Source: Morella rubra
Taxonomy: Eukaryota > Streptophyta > Magnoliopsida > Fagales > Myricaceae
DNA: 64,000 bases
Assembly: GCA_003952965.2 (NCBI GenBank)
Contig: CM025855.1
Span: forward strand, 30,181,609-30,245,608
Direction of reading: 5' to 3'
Part shown: positions 41,684 through 55,367 of the stretch, in pieces
Layout of the letters: every line of letters begins with the position of its first letter
How positions within the stretch are numbered: position 1 is the first letter of the stretch
The notes under the pieces: model-generated
The model's database searches: none
What the model was told of the DNA's origin: nothing
Seen by the model: the letters and a program-made list of their open reading frames with translations, nothing else
Made by a program: the position numbers and the translations under genes

Positions 41684-43100
41684 TGTTCAGTGCCATTGGA
41701 AAATTCCGGTGGCACCGACATCGGCACCGAGTTGCCGGTATTTGGCTTAATCGGTGCCGATTCCAGTTGGGTATTTCTTGAAAAACTTAGGGGTATTCCC
41801 GGTTTCCAGGTTACTCGGCATCGGGTTCTCGGGTACCGAGAAACCGGGTTTCTAATTATTTAATTTTTTTTAATGTTTTATACAAAACGACATAGTTTTT
41901 GTTAATGAGAAACTACGTCGTTTGTAACACCCCACCCCCTAAAATTTCTCTTTCCCGTCGACAAACCCACACGGCCACACCCACCCCGTGCCTCTCTCTC
42001 TCTCTCTCTCTCTGCGCCGACCACCACACCTCCTTCGCCGACCACAACTTCTTCCTCTTTTCCCCTCAGGCCCTCCTTCACGCGTCAATAACATTTCATC
42101 TCCTCTGCCACATCTCTCTCTCAAGGCATGAGATTCATTTCGGTATGATGTTAAAAATCAATGGATTTGTTATTTTAATTTGTTCTATTGAAAGCAGTGA
42201 GACATATATTATTGTTTAACTTTTCCCCCCTTTGTTTACAATTTTTAGAGTTTGAAATTCAATTTTGTGGATTGCTGGAATTTTTGAATGCATTTGTACG
42301 TTTGTGAACTTGTAAAGTAGTACAATATAAAAACAGACTAGCATGTGAACTAAGAAATAGAAAAGAGGAAGGATGTAATGCAACTCCAGATTCTGTTGAC
42401 TTTTGTGCAAAATGCTATAGAAGACCCCTGGCAGAAAATCCCCTCTGTTATTGCTCTTTTTGCTGCAGAAGCTTTTTTCATATTGTTGGATTCCTTCTCA
42501 TGACCACTATACAAGCTTAAGTAAGCTTTTGATGCAATCTTCTAGGATAAATATGAAGGTATATGCTTTATGAAATTAGTTGTTGGACCCTTCCATGATC
42601 GTGCATAGATAAAGGATTGATGCTAATCTAAATCAGTTGAGAATATATTCAGGAATCGAAAGAGAAGATTTAAATATACATGTTTATTTTCTTTTTCGTC
42701 TTTTAGTTTCCCTTTCCATGTTCTATTTTTTTTTTGGGCCTGTTCAATATCAAAACCTTTTCTTGTTATGATAGCTTGGAATGCTCTAACCATTGAAGAT
42801 AGTTACTCTATTGTCACGGGATCATAAACAACAATAACCGAGGGAAAAAACTCAACTCAGATTTTATTGATGTGTGATCAATGGACCAAAAGAAAAATAA
42901 AAAAAAATACATTGGACTAAGTGCATAATATGCTAAAAAAATGGCTCAATATGAATGTAAGTTTACTGAAAACCACCACCGCTAAGGGCCGGTTTTTGCC
43001 CTTAACGATGTAGGTGTACGTGGCAATTATTTGAAAACTGGCCTATCCGTGTAGGTGCCGGTTTTGGCCAAAACCAACACCTACACCGGGGTTGAACAAC
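41684..43100. mobile_element. 1.4-kb insertion splitting MITE-like copy 3, possible hAT relic
   Basis: The ends show TGTTCA at 41684-41689 and its inverted form TGAACA near 43093-43098. Both sub-terminal regions are GC-rich with CCGGT/ACCGG motifs. The inside holds a CT microsatellite (about 41993-42012) and a leader-like CCGACCACC stretch that may derive from a host gene. A near-perfect palindrome lies at 43049-43086. No transposase frame is seen, and target duplications were not resolved. Confidence 0.4.
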
Positions 43101-43190
43101 TCTAATTTTATATTTATTATAGTAGAAAAAGATGATTTGATGGAAGAGAGATTATTTTATAGTTATTTTATTAGACTAAAATTTTGGCAT
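43101..43190 (+). mobile_element. MITE-like repeat, copy 3, right part
   Basis: Continues copy 3 beyond the insertion: GTAGAAAAAGATGATTTGAT, GAGAGATTATTTTATAG and ACTAAAATTTTGGCATGG match the second half of copy 2. Confidence 0.5.
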
Positions 43191-44700
43191 GGCATACAAA
43201 TGCTACCCATGGCCGGGGAGCGACGAAGAGTTGATATAACTTCTCATTGCTGAAGTTATGAGTAGACATAGATTATCATCTTCAATTAGGGTAGTGGATG
43301 TGATGAATATGATCCTCTATAATTTTCTACTCAAATTGCATGATGCAATTGGAAGAGAGATAGTCACAATTAAAATTCTTGTTAGGTGCACGAATCTTCC
43401 AATAAAAGAAGTGCAAATTCTAAATGTCTACGGCCCTACACTATCTATTTTCAGTCGGTATTGCATAGCGCTCGGTTGTTCACGACAACATTCCATTTCT
43501 CAATGTCCATAGTAGTTATAGTTTATCCTGTTTTCCAGCCAAGAGAGAGCTAAATGAATGTTACCAAAATACCTGGAAGAAGAAAAAAAAATGTTAGCTA
43601 CCATTGCTTTCGGCATATACTCTGTTCAAACACTAATCTCCCATTTTTCAGTTTCTCACCTGCTTGATGGATAGCAATGCACCCTATTCAACACCCAACA
43701 AAAAGTTCGGCTATAATTGAGACCAACTGGTACACTCCAAAAAACCGACCAGTACACTAACAACGTGACAAGAAGATAATTAGAGAAAATCCAGTTCGAA
43801 CTATCAAAATTTATTCATGTTCACCTGTCACAAGATTTCGCTAATTCATTCATTTTCACCTCTCAGCCGTTAATAAAGATTCATCCATTTCACCCTGCCA
43901 TGAGATTAACTTCCAAACATGAATATTGTAGCTTATAACTTATTTTTTTGCATATTTCAACTTTAAGATCTTACTAGCTTGCGGACATTAATGAATGTTA
44001 TAATTTTGGGGGCTACATGTATTGAAATTTGTAATTTCGATCGATAAATGACATTTGAATGGCAGTTGGGAGACTAGAAGTAAAGATTCCTCAAAAAATT
44101 TGGATGCAAAAACCTAGAAATTCAATAAAACCAGAAGCCTTAATATTCATCAAAACTATTTATTTTTCCCTTTCAACATTTCATACCATACATGTATAAT
44201 CTACCACCATGAGCTGAATATTTTTTTTAAAAAAAATAACAATTTCCTGTTTATTTACAAGCCCAAGCAGCTGAAAAGGTGCTCTCCAATTTCCTTTACA
44301 GCTCCTGCAAATACGGCGATCCAACCTGAAAACAGTTCTGTCATTGTTTATTTATGACAACCAACATACACGCTATGAAATCAAAACCCAAAAAAGATAA
44401 ATCACAGAGGAATGCACTAATGTGGCCGTTTTGGAGAAAAACTAATAAATTCCCAGAAGAAAAGATTTCAGCAGTAGATGGGCATAGAACATAAAATATG
44501 AAGACTTAACCGCAGCGGCCCCGACAACAAAATTGGAGTATATAGCTGCCATTAGATGATTGGCACTGACCTCGATTTGCTTTAGTTTAGAAAGGCACCT
44601 AAAAGTTGCCATTATTTGACTTTCAACATCAAAATTATCGCAGGCAAGAGAACCAATGCTCTGATACAATATACAAGGTCGATTGGTTAGCCCCAAAAAC

Positions 44701-47700
44701 TCATGACAAATCAAAAGATCCTTGCCCTTCATTGATTGCATAAAGAAGTTTCTTGTACATAATCTCCTGTTTAGAAGGTAAATCAATCATCAGTAACTGG
44801 AAAAGAAAGATAAATTTGTAATTATCAGCAACCTAATTTTATTGTACTTTGCTTACCTTTGTTGAGTAAGGAGGAAGCTTCAGGTAGTTCGCACATGTCA
44901 TTACACTTGGCAAGTCATCATCCGCTGATTCTGAAAGCCCAGTACCATTGGTTGCTGTGTTACCTGCAGTCGATGAATGCTGCACCCAAGATATCCAAGC
45001 ATTAGTCACTATGTTTAACCAACATATATATCAGCAATATCAAACATTCTATGTTAAATAGAAAATACCTAAAAAAAGAAATTTGACAGATATCATTTTA
45101 ATGTACACCAACTATGCTGTACCTTTCTCACAATGGTAAGTTTCGGATTGAGCACTGCCAGACCACCAGGCGGGAGCCTAGGTGCGCCAGTGACGAACTG
45201 GCAGAAGGCCCGCTGCTGCTCTGGTGTGAATTCACCCATAATCTCCAGTAACTGATAACATCACAAACAAAATCATAAGGACCATGTAGAAACAAGAAAA
45301 AAAATCCATTTCTGGAGAACTGACTTCCAAATCTAGGAAAAGAAGCATACATTAACTACTGCAGGGCTCTTAGCAGTGTATCCATGATCAAACTTTATAT
45401 GATCAGCAAGTGTCTCAGCCTGCAAGAGTAAGAAATTAATATACAACTGCGACTTATACCAAAAAAAAAATAAAAGGTTCCAATAATGTCATGTGCCAAT
45501 TCTGTTAACGCACAAATAAGAGAGAATTACCTCCCATAGCTCTCTGCGGCCACAAAGCAAATAATCCAATTCTTGTGGAGTAAATATTTGTAAAGATAAG
45601 ATGTCGAAGACCTGATTGCATGCAGCAAGGACAAGTCAGTGTTAGCTCATGATTAAATTTTGCAACTCCAAAATAGAAAAAAGAAAAGCATATCTGCAAG
45701 ACAACATTGAAAGATAAGATAAACATGACAACAAGAACCTATTCTACGATTTAAACAAGAGAGAAATATGATAAGTAAGAGAATGAGTTTGAATAGAAGG
45801 ACCGATGGACAAAAGAACAAGCAATTTTGTCTCTTTTAATTCCATACTTGGACTAAAGTGCGTCTCCTCACTCTTGTTCCATAATATCTCTCTTTTTATC
45901 AACTTGCATCCCCCCATCATAGCCTCTTACCTTTTTTTCTGCCGAAAATTAAGAAAGTATTTCCCCTCCTAGTTTTCCAATCCACAACCAAGACCTTGCC
46001 CCAGCCCAATTTCTGCCACCCCTACCCTCCTCACCATTACCAAGCTTCAAGATATCACCATCGTGTACAGGCTTCAAAGCTCTAAATCATTCAAAACGGA
46101 AGTTGAGGGCTTAAGGTCCAGATCAGGTTCAAAAAACTTGAGTTTAAAGAACTCAAAGAGTGCCATGGGCTGAAAACAGTACTTTCAGCTGCTGGAATTT
46201 TCCTAAAAGTATGTATTTTATGAAAATCAAAGTCCTATGGATTTTGGGTAAAAAGGCCTGAAAAAGTTGAATAGATTACGATTTATGGAATAATACAGGC
46301 ATGTATTGCAATCAGCACCAAGAAAATTCATTGCATGACCATCACACAAGTCACCACCTACATCTGCTTCCCTAACATTGCCCATACTTCATCAAAATTC
46401 CAACTCAAATGTTGTGGCACATGCAAAGAAGAGAGGGGAAAGGAAAGAGAACGCAGAACTTGTTAACAGCCAAGGAAGAAAGAAAAAAATAGAAACTGAA
46501 TCACAATTACACTCACAGTGTCTATAAAAGCATGTCATTACGCTGAAGGTTAGTATATGCCAATGAAAGCCTAATGCACCGCAGATTAGCGGGACCCTCT
46601 CATTCTATGAATTCCAATATTAACAATGATAATAATGTATTTAATTTGTTTTTGTTGCTTAATCTTGGATATGAACAACGACAAAGAATTGGACATCACG
46701 AATTTCCCATTTTAAGACACTGAACAGGCTTTAAACAAATGTATCAATGACTCCTAGAACATAAGTGACTGTGTACACCCATTAGAATACCTTCACAACA
46801 GACATTGGCGCAAATAAACCAAATCTAAATTTCCCCCTCCTCGAGAGAAGAATCAAATAGTCAGTGGTGATCCTACATCCAACTTAACGCACTGCACAGA
46901 TGTGGAATTAAGGTATAAAGGAGACTTCTAATTCCATGAATTGAACTGTCGGCGAATTTGGAAACAATTCCCCAACAGATGTCACACCAGATAGTCTAAG
47001 CACTACACAAAGCAACGGGCATCAACTACCCTGGCACATAGAACATTCTGATAAACCCAATAGTGACTAACGCAGTACAAAGAAAACCTGAACAAGTCCA
47101 TCAATATAAAACACAACACAATCTTCGAATTACCAGCCAAATCAAGATAAGAATAGCCACTTAACCTGATTGAAGCCTGCTCTAAATGCTTCCATTTGCC
47201 GCATTATTCCAGACTTGACAGTAGCATCAACTACCAAGGAAATATACTCCTCCAAGTTATAAATATCAACCTAGAAACAGGAATACATCAGACATATCTT
47301 CACTGGAAGAAGAAGGGGGTGGGGAAGGGGAGAGATGACATGTAAAACATAGGCTTTGTACATAAGTTGTGTTACATTTTCATCTCCAGGTTTCAAAATG
47401 TAGTCAGGATAACCAGGAAGTGTAAAATCCAAGCTTAGTTCTTCAATTGTAGAACCACAAAAGCGTAAATCCGAAATTGCATCCCTACTAGCACTGCTAC
47501 TTGACTCTAGATATTGTTTCCGGCAAACAAGCACATGCCATTCTTGCAAAGTCTTCCCCAATTCAGCATCGAATGTAAGAACATCATGCAAATCAAGCTC
47601 CTGCAATGGATTGGTAGACTGAATCTCTTAACCAAGACAGAAATACAACTAAATAGCAACAAGAAAATTCGACTCAGGGAAGGTTCAATTGTTTTCAAAA

Positions 47701-50700
47701 GGCAATAAGCTTACTTGACCAAGCACAAGCTTGTAAAACGCTGTCGACAGTGGCAGGTCCAATAAGCGTCCATCTTGAAGAGCTTTGGCCATCACACGCC
47801 CTACCAACCGGAAATACTCAACGGCTTTAGAAAAATGACTACCATCAGAAGCATCAGCATTTGGAGACCAAGGACGAGGGAACAACCCAAGAGGGGCTTG
47901 GACAATCTTCTGTTGATCTCCTTCAATTTCCATTGAAGGGGTCCCTGAGGAAGAATTTGTTCTCCACATTCCAAGTCCAACTTTTTGGAGATCATGACTT
48001 AAAAGTGTGTAGAATTCAAGGGTGGGACCCAATCCAGTGCCAACTTCACCAAAGTATTCTACCTCAAGTACAGCCTTTTGGCTAGAATACATCTCCATTA
48101 CTTTTGCAGCAGAATCTAAAATGCGGTTTCTGGAGACGCGGACCTTTTGGCGCTGCAACCTCCCAACCCTTACCTCTCTTTCATTTGTTGATCCATGACC
48201 ATCAGCACCTTGCTGCTGCTGAAGACGATATAAAGCACGAGATAACCCAAAGGCAGTTGAATAGAAGTATTGTCGCCGGGTCTCAAAAGGAAACAAGAAG
48301 GGACATGCTTTCGTCAACTGGTAGCACCATGAAGGAAGACTACCACTGCACAATGCAAGCGCATCTTGAATTTGACGAGCTAATTTGGGAGTAAGTTTGC
48401 TATTGATATATTCCTCTGAAGTAACCCTGGCACCAGTTGTGCTCAGCTCATTCAGACTAGAGATTTTTCCCTCAGCAAAGTCATCGGAAACCATCTGGGC
48501 TCTCAAACGAGGGGCAAGCTGGTTCAAACCCTCTAATACACGCAAAAGAGCCAATATATTGAAAGTAGGATTAGATTTTTCCAGATCACAAGGAAGTTCT
48601 CCCTGCAAGATACTATCTACAAGTGACATTCGATGCAATTGTGCCTCAGAGTTAGAACTGGAAGCAGAACCAGATTTCATAGATTTTGATGCGGTATTAG
48701 AACTTGATCCTCCAACAGAAGCCCTATCAGCTTGGCCTTCAGCCCTCTGGTATGTAATAGTGTAAATATCACTCCACAGTCTGCTTCCATCACTAGATAT
48801 GAGGTCACTTCCAGCATACCGCTCATCATCATCATCATCCAGTACAAGCTGTCGCTGAACAGCCTGATAGATGGTCAAATGCTTATTAAGCTGCTTCCCA
48901 CCAGCAGTGAAGATTAATTTTGGAGGATCACTGGAACTTCCAAATAAGGGCCGTCCTTGCCTATCTCTACCTCCTCGTATTCCTCTACCAGTAGCAGATC
49001 CAAGACCAGCCCTGGTAGCAGCAGCAAATGTCATTGCACCTCTTGATCCATAAATACCACTCCTAAAATCAGCAGAATCAGAACCCTTAACCATAGCAGC
49101 TCTGCTGCTAGAACCAGAAAGTGGATTAGTCTGGCTATCACTTGCTGGTGGAGCAACAAAACCATCCTCAGCTGAGTCACCCAATTTTACGTCATGTACT
49201 TTGTCAGGCATGCACACAGGAAGAGAATCATCTCTCAGCACCTGGGAAAATAATAAAGATGATCAAATCAGCAAAAATTCATATGCTAGTCAGAGAAGCA
49301 AAAACCAAGGATGTGGAGTGGGAATCATCTAACTCTGAAGAAACTACCAAACAAAATTAGAAGATCCAGAAAACCCACATCTTCATGGTCATCATCCTCA
49401 TCATCTGAGATATCATCATCTTCAATCACCAACGCCTCATCAATCTCAACAGGGGATACATCCAAGTCCTCATCCTGTGCAGATGGTTCAAAATGTTAAG
49501 GGAAATAAATTTCTACTCACAAACAAATAAAACAGAAAGAAATATAAAATATTTTGGTTGGATTGCAGAGAGTGCAGAGGGCCTACAATTAGCAAAGTCA
49601 ACTTTATTGACACCATACACCTGGGAGAATAAGTCGGTGAAATATCATTTAGACTGACTACTTAGCCCCCAACCCCACCAACCTCTGAAAGGCCCACAGA
49701 GAGAGAGAGAGAGAGAAGACCTCAACAACATTTAAATTATGAAGTACCCCTTGCAAGCTGCTAAAATACCCATTTCTTGTTTCTAGCTTTACTCAAATTT
49801 TAAAGCAGGTACAATTGTCAAACCAAGCAGATCATGTATTTTTCAACCAACCACAAGCAGCACAATGCTGAAATATACATATTCCGTAAAATACTCTAAC
49901 AAGCCCACAATCATATCCCACGCTTCATAGAATAACAGAATTGAATATGCTCCACAGTAGATTAAAAAAAATGTTCCTAGAGTTCAATGCTACTAGATTT
50001 ATTATAATGCAGTAGAGGAAGGCTAAAAGTATTACTCAAACCCTATGAGTACCGAACAATCATTTCAGGCTAGCCAGAAAAGAAAATGCAAACTCACACT
50101 AATGGGAGGAGAGACTGGGTTAAAAATTTGTAGTTTTTAAAGGGGAAAAGACACAGAGAGAGAGAGAGAGAGAGTATCATCATCATTATAGCAACAAAAT
50201 CAATTTCGGGTAGGACTACGAACTTCCTCATCAGATACAAATGATGGAGCTAATTATTACACTTCGAATTCCCATGCTAAAAGGTGATGTAAATAATTTT
50301 TTCCTTACCCGTCAATGAGAAACACTAAGGCAATTTTAACCAACACAGTGTGCCAGATAATTCTGGCACGTACATTCCATTTCGTCTTTCAACTTCTAAT
50401 AACAGTTTTCAATTTTTACTCAACCTTATTCTAACATTCAATTGTATCTTATGATACACATACACAAAATGAAGGTCACACTCACAACCCTTGGCATGAG
50501 GGAAAAAAACAAACAGCTATAACAACCATGGTAGCAGGAAAACAACACATAAAAGACCGTTTTTTATACGATTAATTTAGTGTCTTCTATTTCCTAATCA
50601 CCAGATCATGGTCTTTCAATCCTATAGGACTAGCAACTACCTCAGAAGTAGAGTCCCCATTGACAGGTTTCATCTGAGCATCTTTATCTAGAGCTGCCCT

Positions 50701-53700
50701 TCTACGAGTAGCATTTCTTGTTTGAGGTCCTCTTGCCTCCTCCTGAGCAGGTTTCAGAACAGCTTTACCCTTTCCCTTTGATGAACTTGTGCTTTTCTCT
50801 TGTGATGGATCCTTTTTAGACACATCTCCTATGTTAACAGATGATCTGGATCTAGTAGAATGACGGCGAGTGGTGGAAGCAGGAGTAGAAGTAGATGGGG
50901 AAGAAGCACCAGCTCCAGTAGGTGTAGTTCCAGACTCAGAATTCCCGGCAGATGTTGAGGACTTCTGACCAGACTCACCTCTCTGAACTCGGGGCCAAAG
51001 AAATTCTTCAACAGCTGCTAAGCTTGCTAAGGGATCAATTAGTACAACATTAGACGAATAGTCACGTAGAGATTTTTCACCTTGGGCTCTACAGAGACGC
51101 AACTTAAAAGGCTGCGCCAGAGCACTCAGACCAGAGGAGAGGCGCGCACTCCCACTAGATGACCTAGATGAATGGCTCAGCACAACAGGGAACCTCTCCA
51201 AGGAAGACAGAGCATTTTGAAGCTTCTGAACCAAGACAGTCATTGGAGCTACACTTTCTTCAGCAACACTGGAAGGAAGTGCAACAGCAATAAACGACTT
51301 CAATCTTCTAAGAGCTTGTTGGCGAAGCTTGGGCAGATTAGCTTCTGAAATTTTCTCCCTAGAGAAGTAGCCACAAGAAAAGTAGTTCAGCAAAGAGCCA
51401 ATAACACCACTACCAATAAACTCAAAAGTGGATACACCGTCCCCTTTGCCTAGTTCTGCCAGCATCTCAGATATAACCCCAATCAGATATTCCTCCTTAT
51501 TCAAAGCATTATCAGGCAAGCGGGACCCAGAAGCTTTAGATTTCCCCTTTGCTTTAGTCTTTTGGTCATCAACACCAGCATTCAACTTCATACAAAGATT
51601 CTTCAATTGTAAGAGATCATCTGTAACTCCCACTTCAACAGCACCAGGATCTGCAGGGAAGTACTTGTCTTTGAAAGCTTTAGCACATGCACTGACTGCC
51701 ATCCGAAGATTCGAGTTGACAGAAGGAATTTCCACCGAACTTGGAGGGGATCCAATGTTCACTGAACCAGGATTCTTAGATTCTTCCAAAGCATTTCCAT
51801 CTGGATTGGTGTTTCCACTCCGTCGTCTATAACGCCTAGAGCGCGATGATGTTCCAGTGCCAGCATCATTATCCTTCTCTGTGGAAGATGCTTGTGCAGG
51901 AATGGAATTTGGATTACAAGCTAAGATAAGTTGGTCCACCGCATGTACCACACCTTCTCTAACAAACATCTTGGAGAAAGTCCCAGGAAGCTTTTCCATA
52001 AGAATCTCAGCAATTTGGAGGGCTGGAACTAAGACATGTGGATCTTTCCATGCTAAAACACCAGCCAAGAAACTACCAGAGAAAAGCAAACAATGGAGTA
52101 AAAATAAGTATCTCTGCACACTCCATTAGGATATCAAGAAACCCTAATTGATTAAAGTTGAATACCTTGAAATGTTTGTTGCACTTAATAAAGACTGAAT
52201 CATGTCTGCAGAACTGAAGTACATTAACTTTGCAATAACTGAGAGACATTTGTGACGAACAGGACCATTCACACTGGAACCATAGATCTGTTTTTCAAAT
52301 AAACAACCATTGCTATTATTCACGAGCAGAAACCAGTGAAATAAAATCAGAAACTACCTAGGTGCACCAAAAACTTACCTGTATCAGAACAGCAAGGAGA
52401 TCCATTCCAAACTGCTGAAGAAGCTCAGGCTGATCATTCAATAATTTCTCTCGAGCTGAAACCTCGGGAACATTTCCATTTGTTTCTTCCTGCTTCCCAG
52501 AACTGCCAGCAGAAGACTTCTTAACAACAGGTCCTTTAACAAATAAATTGGAGCTAGCTGGGAGGGAGACGGTTCCTTGTGGCAATGGAGGTAGAAGCTC
52601 ATTTGCCAGGTTGACAATCTCAAAGATCTACATAGGAAATGAATATCAGAAGAATCCAAATCTCAGAAAAACAAGGTAATAGCTCTGTTTCAAGACTCTG
52701 ATATAAGCCCTCAATGTATTTATGACAAGTAATTCAAATAAATAAATAAATCCATATAGGAAATCCAATATTGAGGAGAAAAAACAGTGGAGGTAAGATA
52801 AGTCCCTCAAAGAGGTGAAAAAGCAATTCTGATCAATCATCCAAACAAGTTAAAAATGAAATCTTTTGATACAACCAGACAGCAATGAAAACAAAATTTA
52901 TGGCTAGAGCTAAAACTACCAAAGAAACAACCATACCTGATCTGCCGGTCTACTTAACGCAGGAGAAACTGATGCATTAGTTGATATGCCTGAACCTGCT
53001 AGAATATCTTTAAGTATGCCACTGATTCCGAGGAGAAGCAGTGTCTTGGCTCCCAAAGGAGAGCCACTCGCACAAGTGGAAAGGAGTCGAATCAAACCCT
53101 GCATGCTCATAAGTCAAAATCAGAACCTCTAATATTCATTGACTCAGCTTGATTCAGCTAAACCTGAATCCACACTATTAATGAAACCCCCAATATACAC
53201 AAGCATCAATTACACCTACTGTGTATGTTGGAGCACTGAGAGATGCCTGTCCACCTCCAGAATTGCTGGTTGAAATAAGCGAGGCAGCTTGTGTAACCAA
53301 ACCATGATTGCAAAGTTCATCTAATTTATCCGGTGATGATGCAAATGCTTCAGCAATTCGAGTCAAACAAACAGAAGCATGTTCCAACACCTAGAAACAC
53401 AGATTGCACACAATGAAGAGGAACTAACCCAGAACAGAATTCCTTAATTCCGCAAACTGTGAAATAACGGCCATCACCTTTGAATCGTGATACTGAAGAA
53501 GGTTAGTCAATAGGGGGACAGCTTCCATCACAAAGTCAGCTGCATCTGAAGGGAGCTTCTTGCACATATTCGCAGCAGTAGATAAGGCCACTCGCTGAAA
53601 CATAATATAGCGGAAACAATAACTACTAATGAAGGTCTGAAATGAAAAATGGGGTTCCTTCTCTCTTAGCAAAGTGAACCGACGTAACACATCAAAATTT

Positions 53701-54965
53701 TACAAAGTTGAGGTACCTGAACTCCAGTGGAGAAGAAATCGAGATAAGAAAGCACTGCCATAAGAGCACCAGCTCTTAAACAGGCAGTCGGGTGTTCCTG
53801 AGAAATCTTCTTCAGAGCTTGTAGAGACTGTTTCACAACATAATAAACCATAAATATCATAATGCAGTGCTTAAGCAATGCTCCATAAGCCTCAGAGAAA
53901 CAATGTTAAGGTCGGAGATTTATTAGCTTCCAACAAACGTAAAATGATGACAGCTATATTTAGCGAAAGCAGATTAAGTTTGACACTTCTGATCTTAGTA
54001 TATCATCAAAAAATCCTATTTTCAGCATTCCCTACTGATCCAAATAGATTCGTAGACATAAAACCAACCTGTTCAGCCAGGTCCATATATTCTATGGTAA
54101 GCAACCTCGCACAAAAGCATGAAACAGCACCATAATGCACAACCGCAGCACAAGATGACGGAAGCACGTCGCACAGATGAGTCAGTGCCCTCGCAGCAAG
54201 GAGCATAATGTCCGGATTACTCTCGTGATTGAGCAACCCCACGAGAACAGGGACGAAGGAATCTACGGAGAACGTGCTAAGCGACTCCTCGGTCCCAATT
54301 GAAAGCATCTCGCACAGCTGCGTCAACGCCTCAACCTGCCTGCCTTCCTCCCCTTCGGCCCTCAGCCCAGACAAAATCTTCTTCAGCCGCCCACTCTGGT
54401 GCGAAGACGAGGCTGACCCCATCGCGGATGAAGGCAGCAGATCATCCAGCCCGGCCCCAAGCTTCCTGAGCAACCCCTGGAGGGCACTGCTGGCGGAGGT
54501 AAGATTCTGATGCAGAATCCCCACGCCGCCACCCTCGCTGTCGTTATCATCATCGTCGCCACAGCCACTGGCGTCCACATTCAACCCCAAGCTCCGGTCG
54601 TTCTCCCTATCCCTATCCCTATCTCTATCTCTATCCCTAACCCTAACCTCATGCTCTTTCTCCTTCCCCTTATCCGAATTGTCCCTATCCGAGTTTCGGC
54701 CACGGCGGCGTGACCCAGATGATTCGGTGGTGGAGTCCATCGGAGCTGGTTGTTGTAGCTGTTGTTCGTGACCTTTTGCGGCGGCGGCGGCTGCGCGCGA
54801 GCGGGTGGATATCGAGGATTGGGCAGTGGCAGTGGGGTTGGAGGAGGACGATGAAGTGGCGGAGAGAAGGCGTGCACGCTTGGAGGAACGGGTAGTGGGA
54901 CCAGATGAAGAAGAAGAAGGCGCTGCTAAGGTGGCCTCCGCCCGCTTTCGGCTCCGAGTTTCCAT
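44701..54965 (-). CDS. UPL3: HECT-type E3 ubiquitin ligase UPL3 (KAKTUS)
   Basis: Seventeen exons: 54965-54069, 53827-53717, 53594-53478, 53390-53220, 53098-52937, 52627-52379, 52287-52166, 52072-50641, 49474-49379, 49241-47715, 47600-47376, 47270-47166, 45611-45531, 45419-45351, 45251-45123, 44979-44857 and 44766-44701. The sum of 5682 bases gives 1893 aa, very close to Arabidopsis UPL3. It starts [14 protein letters not shown] with a Ser/Ala-rich, basic low-complexity N-terminus. Armadillo-type repeats (about 200-600) follow ([42 protein letters not shown]). Then come a Ser-rich middle, an acidic block ([16 protein letters not shown]) and a C-terminal HECT domain with [16 protein letters not shown] and catalytic C1860. 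HECT ligases take ubiquitin onto this Cys before transfer. Arabidopsis UPL3 limits trichome branching by degrading GL3/EGL3. A 1.5-kb intron separates exons 12 and 13. Confidence 0.97.
54605..54648 (-). repeat. Coding hexamer repeat in UPL3 exon 1
   Basis: Seven imperfect hexamers on the + strand (five CCCTAT or CTCTAT, then two CCCTAA units) encode an alternating Arg-Asp run ([10 protein letters not shown]) and then VRVR at about residues 106-120. The array keeps frame because the unit is six bases long. Confidence 0.85.
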
Positions 54966-55139
54966 ACAAAAGCGCCAACCCCTCGGATTCAAGACTCGCT
55001 CGCCACCCCTGGGCGGGCGGGGCGATCACACGGTACAAGATCCGGTACAACGCTGCATCTGCCCGCACCGTATTCGGAAGCCCTTCACGAGCCTTGTTGT
55101 CGAATCAGCAGGAATAAGCCACGAAAGCCCCCAAATTCG

Positions 55140-55329
55140 AAACCCTAAATACCTATTTTTCTTCTTCTTCGCACTACAATTGAAATTCCAATCAGCCAAA
55201 CAATAATTGAGAGGAGAAATATAACCTACAATCTACACAATTACGTTCTGTATAAGTGAATTTTAATAGAAGTTAACGAAATTAGGGTTGAATCACGAGG
55301 GGAGAGGACGAATGAAACGAAAACCCTAA
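55140..55329. promoter_or_regulatory. Three telo-box motifs upstream of UPL3
   Basis: AAACCCTAA at 55140-55148 and 55321-55329, and the inverted core TTAGGGTT at 55282-55289. Telo-boxes are known in 5' regions of plant genes expressed in dividing cells. Function here is inferred from position only. Confidence 0.5.
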
Positions 55330-55357
55330 AGTGACGACGAATAAAGGCGCTGAAGAC

Positions 55358-55367
55358 CTTTATATAG
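55358..55367 (-). promoter_or_regulatory. TATA box candidate for UPL3
   Basis: CTATATAAAG on the minus strand, about 395 bases upstream of the UPL3 ATG. It implies a leader of roughly 360 bases, or a leader with an intron. Confidence 0.45.

Larger units (their letters stand above)
41232..44700. other. Repeat-rich spacer between convergent BGAL and UPL3
   Basis: Contains the split MITE-like copy, the 1.4-kb insertion inside it, and AT-rich DNA without recognisable genes. The last few hundred bases (about 44200-44700) should include the UPL3 3' UTR, since UPL3 reads toward lower coordinates. The frame at 43258-43512 shows no similarity. Confidence 0.45.

Noticed and set aside
54605-54648. Interstitial telomere repeat
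   Set aside because: The unit is six bases, mostly CCCTAT, not the plant seven-base CCCTAAA, and it is coding sequence of UPL3.
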